Shown piece after piece: positions 1-10,215 of a stretch of 64,000 nucleotides of DNA (position 1 is the first letter of the stretch; every line of letters begins with the position of its first letter). Source of the DNA: Gautieria morchelliformis (taxonomy: Eukaryota > Basidiomycota > Agaricomycetes > Gomphales > Gomphaceae); assembly GCA_015179125.1 (NCBI GenBank), contig WHVA01000354.1, positions 57,553 through 121,552 on the forward strand. Reading direction: 5' to 3'. The translations under genes were made by a program, and so were the position numbers. The notes under the pieces are model-generated. The model made no database searches and was not told the origin of the DNA. It saw only the letters and a list, made by a program, of their open reading frames with translations.

Positions 1-427
1 TCTTTCTTTGCAAGCCAAGATGTCGAAGCATCCTCCAGACAGTTGATATACTTACTAAAATACCATGCTGCACCTCTAGCTCTTTGACAAGCTCATCGAG
101 GTAAAGATCGGGCGAGCGTTCAAGAAGCGCAAGAAGAAACTGTTATAAAATAAAATAAGCTACAGCTAAACATGGACATGAATTACTTACTTCACTCTGA
201 GCTGAGGTCATTTTTGACCCATGCGATAGCCGCTTTGGCTCTGCCACGACGTCTCCAACATCCCGCCAGAGTTTGATTGTGCGTTGAACTACACGTAGTG
301 ACATATCAAGGTCAATTGCAATATCGGTTGATTTCTTGTTGAGCTTGAATTTTTGGTGTATAACACGATCCCGCAGATCCTTGCTGTACATGTGACGAAC
401 AGGTTTAGGGTTGCCAGGGCGAGGCAT
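1..427 (-). CDS. Tc1/IS630-like transposase, N-terminal part (runs off window)
   Basis: The reading starts at the ATG at 427 (protein begins MPRPGNPKPVRHMYSKDLRD) and shows a homeodomain-like helix-turn-helix of the kind found at the N-terminus of Tc1/IS630-type DDE transposases that are abundant in Agaricomycetes. A 51-bp intron (140-190, gtaagt...acag) joins this exon in frame to a second one encoding FLLALLERSPDLYLDEL, a winged-helix segment, and the gene continues beyond position 1. The catalytic DDE core lies outside the window, so activity cannot be judged. An upstream in-frame start is possible, but the conserved MPRP start fits the family as I know it. No terminal inverted repeat is visible here. 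Confidence 0.75.
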
Positions 428-1219
428 ATGAGCGATGGTGTGGGTAGTACATACAAGGAGAACAGAAGTTCCCGAAACACACACCCTGACCAAGAATTCT
501 ATGACATGAATCGTGCGACAGCATTTGCACCCTTACTCCCAATGCTGAACCCCAACTCAAGTGTAATTTTCAGGTGTCGAATGGCCACTATCCCGTTTTA
601 TTGGTGAGTTTGCTACTTATGCTTACTTTACATCCTCGCTGAAAGGGCTGTCACGCGTCCCAACTACAAGACCACCATTGTGACTTGAAGTGCCCCTTCT
701 ACTCGTACAAGCACGAGTAGTTCCTTCCTGTCGTCCACCCGCACCCCAACTGACCGCGGCTCCATCACTCCTACCGTCAACACCCTCGCGATGACCACCG
801 CCACGTCCCACGCCTCCACGCGCTACCGCAACACCAACCGCGGCGACGCCCTCACACGCCTTGAGGGCAGCCAGCCCAGTCGTGTCACGTCCGCGCTCCC
901 GTCCCTCTACCGGCTGCCGTTTGGGCCGGTATCCCCCATGTCCCCTGCGTGGAGTCCCCTGGGTGTCAAGGTGTATCGACGCCCCCGCACCCTGCTAACC
1001 GTATGCCCAGTCTCCTCACGATGAGCTCCGTGTCGTCCGTGCTGCAATCGCACCCGCACCTGCACCCGTACCTGCACCCGTACCTGCACCCGTACCTGCA
1101 CCCGTACCTGCACCCGCACCTGCACCTGCACCCACCGCCGCCCGCTCCCCCACCACCCCGTCCTCCTACACCAGCTCGCCCACCCCAGCACCTCCGCTCC
1201 CCTCACCCCACCGCATACG
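428..1219. other. C-rich low-complexity stretch, no convincing gene
   Basis: From about 655 to 1219 the plus strand is rich in Pro, Ala, Ser and Thr codons in more than one frame, with stops at intervals. It could be the end of a low-complexity protein cut by the retrotransposon at 1220, but no start, splice pattern or domain supports a gene. 428-654 holds nothing I recognise. Confidence 0.4.
1051..1128. repeat. 12-bp tandem repeat (cacccgYacctg)
   Basis: Six and a half head-to-tail copies of a 12-mer, cacccgtacctg or cacccgcacctg. In one plus-strand frame it reads as alternating Pro-Ala-Pro-Val. The array ends 90 bp before the retrotransposon. Confidence 0.95.
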
Positions 1220-1700
1220 TGTAAGGGCAACCCTGGCTAGTCGTGGAGATCACACTACCACACAACTGACAAGGGGAAATCCAAAGTATGTATAAACGAA
1301 CGGAGTATACAAGAGAGGGGATTCTCACCTGACAAGGGGAAATCCAAAGAGAAAAGTCTAAGGACCCCCAATGTCAGCGAGCCCGTATTATACTACGCTG
1401 CGCAGCCAGGGACAACACTTGGCACCCGCCATCAACCCTGCATCCCCCTGACCCTTGATCGACCCTTGATGTCACCTATTATGCGAGTCGCTTGATTTCC
1501 GACACTGTTCCGGGGGTGGAAGTCGGAAATTGGAGTGGAACTGGCAAGACGAACGGAACTGGTGGAAGTTCTCCCAGGAGCGGAATCATTTCCGAAAGCG
1601 GAGGCGGAGATGGAATCGGAACCGGAAGCGGAGTCGGAAATGGAGTCGGAACTGGGTGTGGTGTCGGAACTGGAAATGGAAAACAGGGTGTCCCCTGACA
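1220..1700 (-). repeat. 3' LTR of chromovirus copy 1
   Basis: 481-bp LTR bounded by TGTAAGGG and CCCTGACA on the plus strand. The half nearest pol (U3) is a degenerate array built on GGAA hexamers (gtcggaactgg and variants). The pol frame reads into this LTR and stops at 1432. Confidence 0.95.
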
Positions 1701-4700
1701 TCACCCCCCCTCTAGCGTGCTGCGTCCTCGAAGCACGGGATACGAGGGATTGAAATGCCAGCGAGCGGATTCGGCGAGGGGCACCGGGATGTGTCCTATA
1801 GAACTCCCCGAGCTTGTCCGGGGCGGAAACATCTTGCTCCGGGACCCACGAATTCTCTTCGTACCCATACCCTTCCCACTTCACGAGGAATTGGAGTCGT
1901 CCTCGCACAAACCGGCTGTCCAGGATCCGTTCCACCACATAGTGCTCCTCCCCATCTACAATCTCTGGCAGAGGTGGCGGATGAGCCTTCCGACCTGGAA
2001 TTGGGTCCTCAAGCATAGGGAGTAACTTCACCACGTTGAAGACGGGGTGGAGGCGGGACATGGACATCGGAAGTCGCAGGCGGTATGCATTCCGTCCAAC
2101 CCTCCGTGTCACTGTGAAGGGCCCAAGGTAGCGGTGGGCAAGCTTCTGTGAAGGGCGTGTGGTGCGGATGTCACTTGCATCTAGATACACCTTGTCTCCA
2201 ACTTGGTACTCTGGGGCGGGAACCCGGCGTTGGTTGTAGTACCTCGCCATGTCATCCTTGGCCTTTGCAAGGGCCGACTTGGCTTCCGAAAGGGTGGAGT
2301 CCATGCGGTCCCGGAACTCATTGACCGTCTCGAGTCGGGACTCGGCCTGGCGTGGTTCGAAGCCCATCCGCGGGTGTCGTCCGGAGTCGAGCATGAAGGG
2401 AGTCTGTTGTGTGGCGGAATGGACATGGTTGTTGTATTGGAATTCCGCCAGCGGAAGTAATTCATCCCAGTCGTCCTGCCTCTCATTGACAAAGAGGCGG
2501 AGATATTGCTCCAACTCCTGATTGACCCGTTCCGTCTGTCCGTCACCCTGCGGATGGTACGCCGTGGTGGTAGCTAGCTTTATGCCGAGCAGGCGGTAGA
2601 GCTCCCGAGTCAGTTCCGCGACAAACTGCGGACCTCGGTCGGAAACAACTTGCTTCGGGAGCCCATGCAACTTCCAGACATGGGCTAGGAACAGGCGGGC
2701 CGCTCCGAGGGCTGTGATCGTCGTGTGCGTCGGAATGAAGTGGGACACCTTGCTTACCGAATCCACGACGTTCATGATCGCGTCGTAGCCATGAGACTCT
2801 GGGAGTTCAACGATGAAGTCGACACTGATGGTGTCCCAGCGGGATTCGGGAATCGGGAGCGGAACAAGTTCTCCGACGGGCGGATGTCGTTGCGCTTTGG
2901 TTCGGAGACAAAGATCACATGTCTTCACGTACTGTCCAATGTAGCGGGACATCTGAGGCCACCAGTAATTCCGAGCCACTAACTCCAGCGTCTTCCACCT
3001 GCCAGCATGCCCAGCGACCCGCGTGTCATGGTGCTGGGACACGATGCGGCGGCGGAGGTCCGCCCCATCTGGAACGTAGACCTTGCCTCTGAAGTGGAGC
3101 AGCCCATCCCGTTCCGACCATTCCGCTGCCCGTACAGACCGTGAGTGCCCTTTCCGAAGTTCCTCCACTGCCTTCACCACCGACTCCTCCTTCTCTCCAT
3201 TTCGGTACTGTCTCCGGATGTCCCGGAGCATTTCCGCTTCCGCTCCAACTGCAGTCACCCCTTCTAGGGCGCGGATTGCGAAGAGACCTGGGCAGAGCAG
3301 TGTCATATCCGCATTGTCTCCGCTTCCGCTTCCATGATCCGCACGGCGGGATAGGGCATCGGGCTTGCCCATGGTGCGGCCGGGGCGGTGGTGGAGCATG
3401 AAGTCAAACCGGGACAGGTGTAGGGACCACCGTGCTTGTCGTCGGTTCAACTTCTTAGACGTGCGGAAATACTCAAGGTTCTTATGGTCTGTCCAGATCT
3501 CAAATGGGCATAGAGCACCCTCGAGGAAGTGTCGCCACTCCTCCAGCGCTCGGATGATTGCCAGCATCTCCTTGTCGTGGATCTCGTAGTTCCGCTCGAC
3601 CGGACTGAGACTCTTAGAGAAGAAGGCAATAGGATGCCACCCCCCGCCTTCTTCCGATGACTGTTGCGACAAGACCGCTCCGGTAGCTGCGTCGGAAGAA
3701 TCCGCCTCGACTCGGTAAGGGCGAGAGTCGTCGGGAAAGATCAGGACCGGGGCGGAAGTGATCAGCTCTTTGAGTTTGTCAAAGGAAGTCTGTTCCGGCT
3801 CTCCCCACCGCCATCCAACCTCCTTCTTGGTGAGGTCAAAGAGGGCACGGGCGTGGCAGGAGAAGTCCTTGATGAACCGCCGGTAGAAATTGACAAACCC
3901 AATGAAGGACTGGACTTCCTTCTTGTTCCGCGGCACCGGCCAATCCGTCACACCGGAAACCTTGACGGGGTCCATTTCCACCTTTCCTTCCGACACAATC
4001 ACCCCAAGATACTCTATCCGCGTCCGCTCAAATTCGCACTTTTCCGGCTTGAGACACAGGTTGTACTCCCGGAGTCGTTCCAGCACTCTCCGCACGACTT
4101 CCCGATGTTCGGACATTGTTTTTGTGAAGATGAGGATGTCATCGAGGTAGACGCAGACAACCCCTTCTGCTATCATGTCACGGAAAATGTCATTCATCAT
4201 TGTCTGGAACGTGGCAGGACTGTTGGTGAGGCCAAAGAACATGACCTGTGGCTCAAAGAGTCCTCGGTTGGTGCGGAATGCGGCCTTCCACTCATCTCCC
4301 TCCCGGATCCGGACATTATTGAAGCCCCAGCGGACATCCAGCTTAGTGAAGTACTTCGCCCCGCGGAGTTGTGTGATCAATTCGGAAATGAGCGGAATGG
4401 GGTACCGGTTCTTGATCGTGATCGCATTCAAGGCCCGGTAATCCTGCACCAGTCTGAGCGAGCCGTCCTTCTTCTTGATGAAGAACACCGGAGATGCCAT
4501 GGGTGACTTGGAGGGGCGGATCCTCCCTGTACGGAGATTTTCCGCAAGGAATGCATCGAGCTCTACCTGCTCCTTGGGTGACAGCGGGTAGACCTTGCAG
4601 TTGGTGGGCTTCGACCCAGGCTCCAACTCGATGGCATGGTCCCACAGTTTCCGGGGAGGCAGGGCATCAAACGACTCCTTGGAGAAGACGTCCTCAAACT

Positions 4701-5610
4701 CTCGCAGGTACTCCGGAATTTCCGCCTCCACTCTATCATACCTCTTAGAGGCTTCAGCAAGGCGTTGCGAAATATTTCCGGTGGCACGGATGTGTTCCGC
4801 CTCCGGCGGAAGGTTTACGTACAGCAAGCGCTCCCCTTCCGTCAGAGTGTCTTCCAGGCCGAGTCGGATGACGTCGGAATCGGAATTGGAAGGGGGATCC
4901 GGGTCAAATTCCGCTTCCGAGTCTTCTTCTGCAAGCAGTGGATGGGGGCCGGAACGACAGGTCTGTATGAGCCGTTCGGTCTTCCGCTGCTCTTGGCGCT
5001 CCTTCCGCACTTCCGACCGGCACATGTGACACTTGGCTGGACATCGACTCATCAGTACCTTCCGAGTCTGCCAATTGATCTCCGGGTTGTGCTCTTGAAG
5101 CCAGGTAAACCCGAGGATGATGTCTTGCTTCCCCAGGCTGGTGACAGCGAAGGAAGTGCGTTCCGAGTGTCCATCGTAGCGGAGAATTGTGTCCACTATC
5201 TCCGTGATGGACCCTGCCTCATTGGGGCTTCCATCCACATTGAACACCGGGATTGCACGTTGCAACTTCCGCGTGGTCAGTCGGTTCCGTTCCACATAGT
5301 CCCGGTCCATAAACTGACCAGTGGCCCCGCAGTCGACAAGGGCGGGTCCGGATTTGACTTCCGCCGTATCGGTCGTCTGGATCTCTACCTTAATGACTAG
5401 TGACTTGGGGCCAGGGGTGGCAGCAACAACATAGCGCTTCGGAAGGCGTCTCTCCCAAGGGCGGATGCGGGATAGACTGGGGGTCGGATTTGGCTTTTGT
5501 GTGACTTTATCCGGTGGGTCTGTATGAAGTGAGGGGAGTCGGGGCTTTTCATTCTCTACTTCAAGACAGGCAAACCGGTTATGTACAGGCAGCAGGGGCA
5601 CACATCTCAC
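1432..5610 (-). CDS. pol: Chromovirus Pol polyprotein, copy 1 (PR-RT-RH-IN-chromodomain)
   Basis: Open for 1392 codons. In order: aspartic protease with DCGATG (about residue 92); reverse transcriptase with catalytic YLDD; RNase H (about 640-760); integrase zinc finger with the HHCC pattern (H...H...CDLC, about 880-930), the D,D-E core including AYHPQGDGQTER, and a C-terminal chromodomain (EHYVVERILDSRFVRGRLQF onward). All catalytic motifs visible look intact. The frame is -1 relative to gag and overlaps its end, so expression probably needs a -1 frameshift; no classic X-XXY-YYZ heptamer is obvious at the overlap. The first listed codon is a GTG inside the overlap, not a real start. After the chromodomain the frame continues through the polypurine tract about 70 codons into the LTR. 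Confidence 0.95.
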   Translation of the reverse strand: MRCVPLLPVHNRFACLEVENEKPRLPSLHTDPPDKVTQKPNPTPSLSRIRPWERRLPKRYVVAATPGPKSLVIKVEIQTTDTAEVKSGPALVDCGATGQFMDRDYVERNRLTTRKLQRAIPVFNVDGSPNEAGSITEIVDTILRYDGHSERTSFAVTSLGKQDIILGFTWLQEHNPEINWQTRKVLMSRCPAKCHMCRSEVRKERQEQRKTERLIQTCRSGPHPLLAEEDSEAEFDPDPPSNSDSDVIRLGLEDTLTEGERLLYVNLPPEAEHIRATGNISQRLAEASKRYDRVEAEIPEYLREFEDVFSKESFDALPPRKLWDHAIELEPGSKPTNCKVYPLSPKEQVELDAFLAENLRTGRIRPSKSPMASPVFFIKKKDGSLRLVQDYRALNAITIKNRYPIPLISELITQLRGAKYFTKLDVRWGFNNVRIREGDEWKAAFRTNRGLFEPQVMFFGLTNSPATFQTMMNDIFRDMIAEGVVCVYLDDILIFTKTMSEHREVVRRVLERLREYNLCLKPEKCEFERTRIEYLGVIVSEGKVEMDPVKVSGVTDWPVPRNKKEVQSFIGFVNFYRRFIKDFSCHARALFDLTKKEVGWRWGEPEQTSFDKLKELITSAPVLIFPDDSRPYRVEADSSDAATGAVLSQQSSEEGGGWHPIAFFSKSLSPVERNYEIHDKEMLAIIRALEEWRHFLEGALCPFEIWTDHKNLEYFRTSKKLNRRQARWSLHLSRFDFMLHHRPGRTMGKPDALSRRADHGSGSGDNADMTLLCPGLFAIRALEGVTAVGAEAEMLRDIRRQYRNGEKEESVVKAVEELRKGHSRSVRAAEWSERDGLLHFRGKVYVPDGADLRRRIVSQHHDTRVAGHAGRWKTLELVARNYWWPQMSRYIGQYVKTCDLCLRTKAQRHPPVGELVPLPIPESRWDTISVDFIVELPESHGYDAIMNVVDSVSKVSHFIPTHTTITALGAARLFLAHVWKLHGLPKQVVSDRGPQFVAELTRELYRLLGIKLATTTAYHPQGDGQTERVNQELEQYLRLFVNERQDDWDELLPLAEFQYNNHVHSATQQTPFMLDSGRHPRMGFEPRQAESRLETVNEFRDRMDSTLSEAKSALAKAKDDMARYYNQRRVPAPEYQVGDKVYLDASDIRTTRPSQKLAHRYLGPFTVTRRVGRNAYRLRLPMSMSRLHPVFNVVKLLPMLEDPIPGRKAHPPPLPEIVDGEEHYVVERILDSRFVRGRLQFLVKWEGYGYEENSWVPEQDVSAPDKLGEFYRTHPGAPRRIRSLAFQSLVSRASRTQHARGGVMSGDTLFSISSSDTTPSSDSISDSASGSDSISASAFGNDSAPGRTSTSSVRLASSTPISDFHPRNSVGNQATRIIGDIKGRSRVRGMQG
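1701..1712 (-). other. Polypurine tract of copy 1
   Basis: On the sense (minus) strand AGAGGGGGGGTGA lies directly before the LTR, the position where plus-strand DNA synthesis is primed. The same tract occurs at 10696-10707 in copy 2. Confidence 0.8.
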
Positions 5611-6781
5611 CCGCTGCGCGTCACAAAATCCGACGCATCTTCCGCTTCCGATGCGCCATGTTCCGCATTTTCGGAAATTCCTTCCGCAGTAGGCACTCCG
5701 CTTATGTCCGCAAGTGCGAGGAACTCTGGAAGGAGCTCGAGTTTCTCCTCTGTGGTCATAAGCCGGATGTCAAATGCTTGGGGGCACTCGCGGGCATAGT
5801 GACCTGGTTGTTGACATCGGAAGCAGGTGATAGTTCCGCGACCTTTTCCGCGCATGCGGTCAACATCCATCGGGGCAGGGCCACTCTTCGAGGGAGGAGG
5901 GCTATGGTTCCTAACAGGAGCGGGCGGAGCAAACGTCGGAAATACTTTCCGCATGGGAACGAATGCGCTTCCGGATTTTGGCACAGGTGGAGTAGGACGA
6001 GTGGAACTGCGCGTCATATTCCGGCTCGTCTCCACGAAGGCCTCATTTGCTTCCCTGTTCCGGGACACCCTCTGTGCAGCTTGGTACCACCCTTCCGGGT
6101 CATCAAAGTCCGGAGCTCCATCCCCAAGCAGCGCAACTTGGTTCTGGAGTGTCGGATCAAGTCCCCGTCGGAATTTGATGACGATCGTCTTGTCGTCATC
6201 ATACTCCGCAAGGTCGATGAGCTCCTGGAAGCGATCGATATAGTCATCGACCGGATCCTTGGCCTGGTACCAGCTGGTCCCCTCGAGCTTCGTAAGGGCT
6301 GTGAGCTGCTCATTTTTTGGGCAGAACTGATCGGAAAATGATCTCTCGAAGGCGTCCCAGTCCCGGAAGTAGTTCCCCTTGCCCTTTGCCTCATGTCGGA
6401 TCACCTTGTTTGCAAAACGGGCTGCGCGGTCCGACTTGAAAAAGGACAATGCCCAGTGAATCCGAGCCTGGTCGTTCGGAAAGAGGTCTCCGACAATTGC
6501 GAAGTAGATGCTGCATGTGTTGAAGAATGCGCGTCCCTTCTCCCGATCTCCGTCAAAGTCCGCCGGAGTTGCGGGTTTGACCTTTGCTAACTTCCGGACA
6601 TCCTCTTTTCCGCTAGTTCCGCTTTTCCGAAATCCGGATCATCCAGCATTTCATTTCCACCACCTTGTGGAATATCTAACTTAGCCAAAATCGCTTGTAA
6701 GGCTGTTTCAATCGCGTCGGTCTTCATCCGGTTCCGCGTCAATTCCTCCTCCATATTCCGAAGACGATCGTCCGGATCCAT
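5607..6781 (-). pseudogene. gag: Chromovirus Gag, copy 1 (1-bp deletion)
   Basis: Gag begins most plausibly at the ATG at 6781 (MDPDDRLRNMEEELTRN), the first in-frame ATG after the leader, and ends at 5607. It contains the retrotransposon gag domain and a CCHC zinc knuckle (CFRCQQPGHYARECPQ). Near 6594 the sequence reads CTTCCGG where copy 2 reads CTTCGCGG; this single-base loss breaks the frame about 60 codons in. The rest is open from 6449. Gag of this copy would be non-functional unless the base is missing through a sequencing error. Confidence 0.85.
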
Positions 6782-6956
6782 GTCGGAAGGAGAAATGTGG
6801 GACGGGATTTCCGGGGTTGGGAGCTCGACGTAAGAGGAAGGGCTGTCGTACGCTGTGTGTGCGGAAGAGGTTGCGATCTCCGAGTCGCTGTCTCCGATTC
6901 CGAACGCACCTATGGCGAATGCAACGCACAGTACGACCGCTGGTCCTCTAGGGGAG

Positions 6957-6966
6957 AGACTTTTCT
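6957..6966 (-). other. Probable self-primer binding site of copy 1
   Basis: Two nt inside the 5' LTR boundary the sense strand reads AGAAAAGTCT, the exact reverse complement of AGACTTTTCT in the LTR at 7099-7108, near the predicted RNA 5' end. No tRNA 3'-end complement beginning TGG is seen next to the LTR. This matches the self-priming mechanism known for the Tf1/sushi chromoviruses, where the RNA 5' end folds onto the primer site. Confidence 0.6.
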
Positions 6967-6968
6967 GC

Positions 6969-7449
6969 TGTAAGGGCAACCCTGGCTAGTCGTGGAGATC
7001 ACACTACCACACAACTGACAAGGGGAAATCCAAAGTATGTATAAACAAACGGAGTATACAAGAGAGGGGATTCTCACCTGACAAGGGGAAATCCAAAGAG
7101 AAAAGTCTAAGGACCCCCAATGCCAGCGAGCCCGTATTATACTACGCTGCGCAGCCAGGGACAACACTTGGCACCCGCCATCAACCCTGCATCCCCCTGA
7201 CCCTTGATCGACCCTTGATGTCACCTATTATGCGAGTCGCTTGATTTCCGACACTGTTCCGGGGGTGGAAGTCGGAAATTGGAGTGGAACTGGCAAGACG
7301 AACGGAACTGGTGGAAGTTCTCCCAGGAGCGGAATCATTTCCGAAAGCGGAGGCGGAGATGGAATCGGAACCGGAAGCGGAGTCGGAAATGGAGTCGGAA
7401 CTGGGTGTGGTGTCGGAACTGGAAATGGAAAACAGGGTGTCCCCTGACA
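6969..7449 (-). repeat. 5' LTR of chromovirus copy 1
   Basis: 481 bp, the same ends as the left LTR. Differences noted by eye: one near 7048 and one near 7122. It carries the presumed promoter and the transcript 5' end that drives the element leftwards. Confidence 0.95.
7135..7141 (-). promoter_or_regulatory. TATA box of chromovirus LTR
   Basis: On the sense strand TATAATA starts 33 nt before the decamer AGACTTTTCT (7108 to 7099). That spacing would place the transcript start at or just before this decamer, which is complementary to the primer site. The same arrangement is present in the LTRs of copy 2. Confidence 0.6.
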
Positions 7450-8931
7450 CTTACCTAGGATCTGACAATTATGCTGAACTCTCCTGGTTTTACTGATTAG
7501 AAAGAGCACGCATATAGAGAATTTGATGCAGTGGCTGGGCAGCAGCTAAAACTCAGGACAGAAACGTCATGGCAGCATGACAGTAACTCAACCACAGTGT
7601 GACAGAATTAGAGTTGCTCAGGGACATAAATAGAATAGTGGCACGGCCGAAAACGTATTACAAAGGGACATAAAACCAAATTTTCAGGGACACTAGGTGT
7701 AAAGTAAGGGGACACAAAAGGCATGTCGGGGACTGAAATGGAATATGAAATGACATTATTCATTTCAGCATATACAACACTATGTGCAAGTCGCTGTTTG
7801 TTTACCATAGCCCCCATTAAGAAATAGTAAAAGAGCAAATCCGATAATAATTTGGAACAATGGGAAATGGTACAGAATCCTTCCTTTTTGATGCATTCAC
7901 CAAGCACTGTTGCCCTTCACATCACCCTTCACATGATTCACCATCACTCCCAACACCTGTCACTCTCAACCAATCCCATAATATATCGCTACCCCCATCC
8001 ATCATCTTTGGGTTCACACTGATGTTTATATGGTTGGTGCCTATTCACACTATGACCCACTGAGGGGGATTTGCCTGTTGCTGACACAACCTTTCGTCCA
8101 CCCACAAACCCATTTGCATCATCATCTGTTGACCCACATATCCCTCTACCTCCTTTATTGTTTGATGCATTCACTGAGCACCTTTGGCAGTCACATCATT
8201 CGCTGTTGCTCCCACAAGCTGCCTCTGATTTCCCTAGTTCAATTATCATATGTCTTCCTTGTGAACCATCCAAAATCCAATCTTGACAGTGAGCCGCTTG
8301 ACTTCCAACATTGTTGCAAGGCAGAAGTAAGAAAAGGGAGCGGAATTGGTGAAGGGAGTGAGCCTGGCAGAAGTGCTCCTGGAAGCGGAACTGTTTCCAG
8401 AAGAGGAAGCAGGACTAGAAGGGGAAGTAGGACTAGAAGCAGAACTGGTCAGAATGGTGTTGGAACAGGAAAAGAAGGTGTCCCCTGACACTCTACCACT
8501 CCACCACCTCCAACCTCATCCCACATTGTTCCACCTTCAACATCCTCACCCTCCTTTCAATTAATCATTTGGACATTTCCAACATGCTTGCCTCCACATC
8601 ATCCCCCTAGGTCTGCACCTTAAGAAATACCGACCACCTTGCAAGATCTCTCTGTTTCTAAGCTTTCTACTCTGCCTTCCATATTCTAACTCTGCCTTCT
8701 GCCCCTCACCTCCAATTTCCAACACCAACTTTGACTTTGAAACCTCAAATCTTCATCAACCTCAGCTCCAACTCTTCCAACTCTTCTCACATCTGAAATA
8801 CGTAGGACCAGTAGTTCATTAAGGGCACAACACATACATTGAAGCCTCAGTCCTTGCTATTCCTGACACCAGGTTTCATGTTATGGAACAATAGATCAGT
8901 ATACAGGTACTGAAACTAAGTCTATATATCA
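7450..8931. other. Intergenic stretch with old repeat debris
   Basis: No gene recognised. A phrase around 7888-7930 (tgatgcattcac...) recurs in diverged form around 8163-8200, suggesting an old internal duplication. 8290-8489 is a decayed LTR tail (separate entry). Confidence 0.5.
8290..8489 (-). repeat. Diverged solo-LTR remnant related to the chromovirus
   Basis: It ends with the same ggtgtcccctgaca terminus as the young LTRs and carries the same GGAA-hexamer U3, but most CGGAA units read CAGAA, TGGAA or AGGAA. Only the U3-side 200 bp or so can be aligned; the other end is lost. Confidence 0.75.
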
Positions 8932-10210
8932 TTACCCATTAAAAATAGCTAACTCAGTGTTCTGGCAAGCTTCTTCCCAGGACCTCATGCTTAACTCAAT
9001 GACTTGAATCTTCAGCTCTTCAGCATCCTTCCACTGGCCCTGATTCCGATAGGTTGAGGCAAGGTTACCCATGGCCCTCAGGGTGTCAGGATGCTCCTCA
9101 CCAAGGACCCTCTTGCTGGCCTCCATGACTTGAACCTCCAGCTCTTCAGCATCCTTCCACCGGCCCTGATTCCTATAGGTTGAGGCCAGGTTGCCCATGC
9201 CCCTCAGGGTATCAGGATGTTCCTCACCAAGGACCCTTTTCCTTGTTTCCATGACCTTAAGCTCCAGCTCTTCAGCATCCTTCCACTGGCCCTGATTCTG
9301 ATAGGTTAAGGCAAGGTTACCCATGGCCCTCAGGGTGCCAGGATGCTCCTCACCAAGGACCCTCTTTGTTGCCTGCATTGCCTTGACCTCCAGCTCTTCA
9401 GCATCCTTCCACTGGCCCTGATTCCGATAGGTTGAGGCAAGGTTACCCATGGCCCTCAGGGTGTCAGGATGCCCCTCACCAAGGACCCTCTTCCTTGCCT
9501 CCATGACTTGAACCCCTAGCTCTTCAGCATCCTTCCACCGGCCCTGATTCCAATAGGTTAAGGAAAGGTTGCCCATGGTGATCAGGACATCGGGATGCTC
9601 CTGACCAAGGCCCCTCTTCCTTGCCTCCATGACTTGAACCCCCAGCTCTTCAGCATCCTTCCACCGGCCCTGATTCTGATAGGTTGAGGCAAGGTTGCCC
9701 ATGGCCCTCAGGGTGTGAGGATGCACCTCGCCAAGGACCCTCTTCCTTGCCTCCATGACTTGAACCTCCAGCTCTTCACCATCCTTCCACCGGCCCTGAT
9801 TTGAATAGGTTAAGGCAAGGTTGCCCATGGCCATCAGAGTGTCAGGATGCTCCTTGCCTAAGACCCTCTTGCTTGCCTCCACAACTTGAACCTTCAGCTT
9901 TTCAGCATCCTCCCACCAGCCCTGATTTGAATAGGTTAAGGCAAGGTTTCCCATGGTGATCAGGGTGTGAGGATGCTCCTCACCAAGGACCCTCTTCCTT
10001 GCCTCCATGACATGAATCCCCAGCTTTTCAGCATCCTTCCAACGTCCCTGATTCCAATAGGTTGAGGCAAGGTTGCCCATGGTGATCAAGGTGTCAGGAT
10101 GCTCCTCACCAAGGACTCTCTTCCTTGCCTCCATGACTTGAACCTCCAGCTCTTCAGCATCCTTCCACCAGCCCTGATTCCGATAGGTTAAGGCAAGGTT
10201 GCCTGTGGCC

Positions 10211-10215
10211 CTCAG
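10211..10215. repeat. Target site duplication of copy 2 (left)
   Basis: CTCAG, repeated at 16450-16454. Collapsing the pair restores the TPR codons ...CTG AGG GCC... of the host gene. Confidence 0.95.

Larger units (their letters stand above)
1220..7449 (-). mobile_element. Ty3/gypsy chromovirus, copy 1 (LTR retrotransposon)
   Basis: A complete element of 6.2 kb reading right to left: 5' LTR 6969-7449, gag, pol and 3' LTR 1220-1700. Both LTRs are 481 bp, begin TG and end CA in either orientation, and differ at only about two positions by eye. Pol ends in a chromodomain, which places it in the chromovirus branch. Gag carries a 1-bp deletion. The 5-bp flanks (ATACG on the left, CTTAC on the right) do not match, so no target duplication remains; copy 2 has one. 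Copy 1 may be a recombinant between elements or may have lost flanking sequence. Confidence 0.95.

Noticed and set aside
1051..1128. Possible CRISPR-like array
   Set aside because: Head-to-tail 12-mers without spacers, in a eukaryotic genome.
3664..4506. Long plus-strand frames inside the chromovirus pol (also 4636-5400, 13631-14401)
   Set aside because: Antisense to an intact Pol with all motifs; their openness follows from codon bias of the element.
6587..6979. Gag start inside the LTR (TTG at 6979)
   Set aside because: No ATG there; the first in-frame ATG at 6781 is more plausible and is shared by copy 2.
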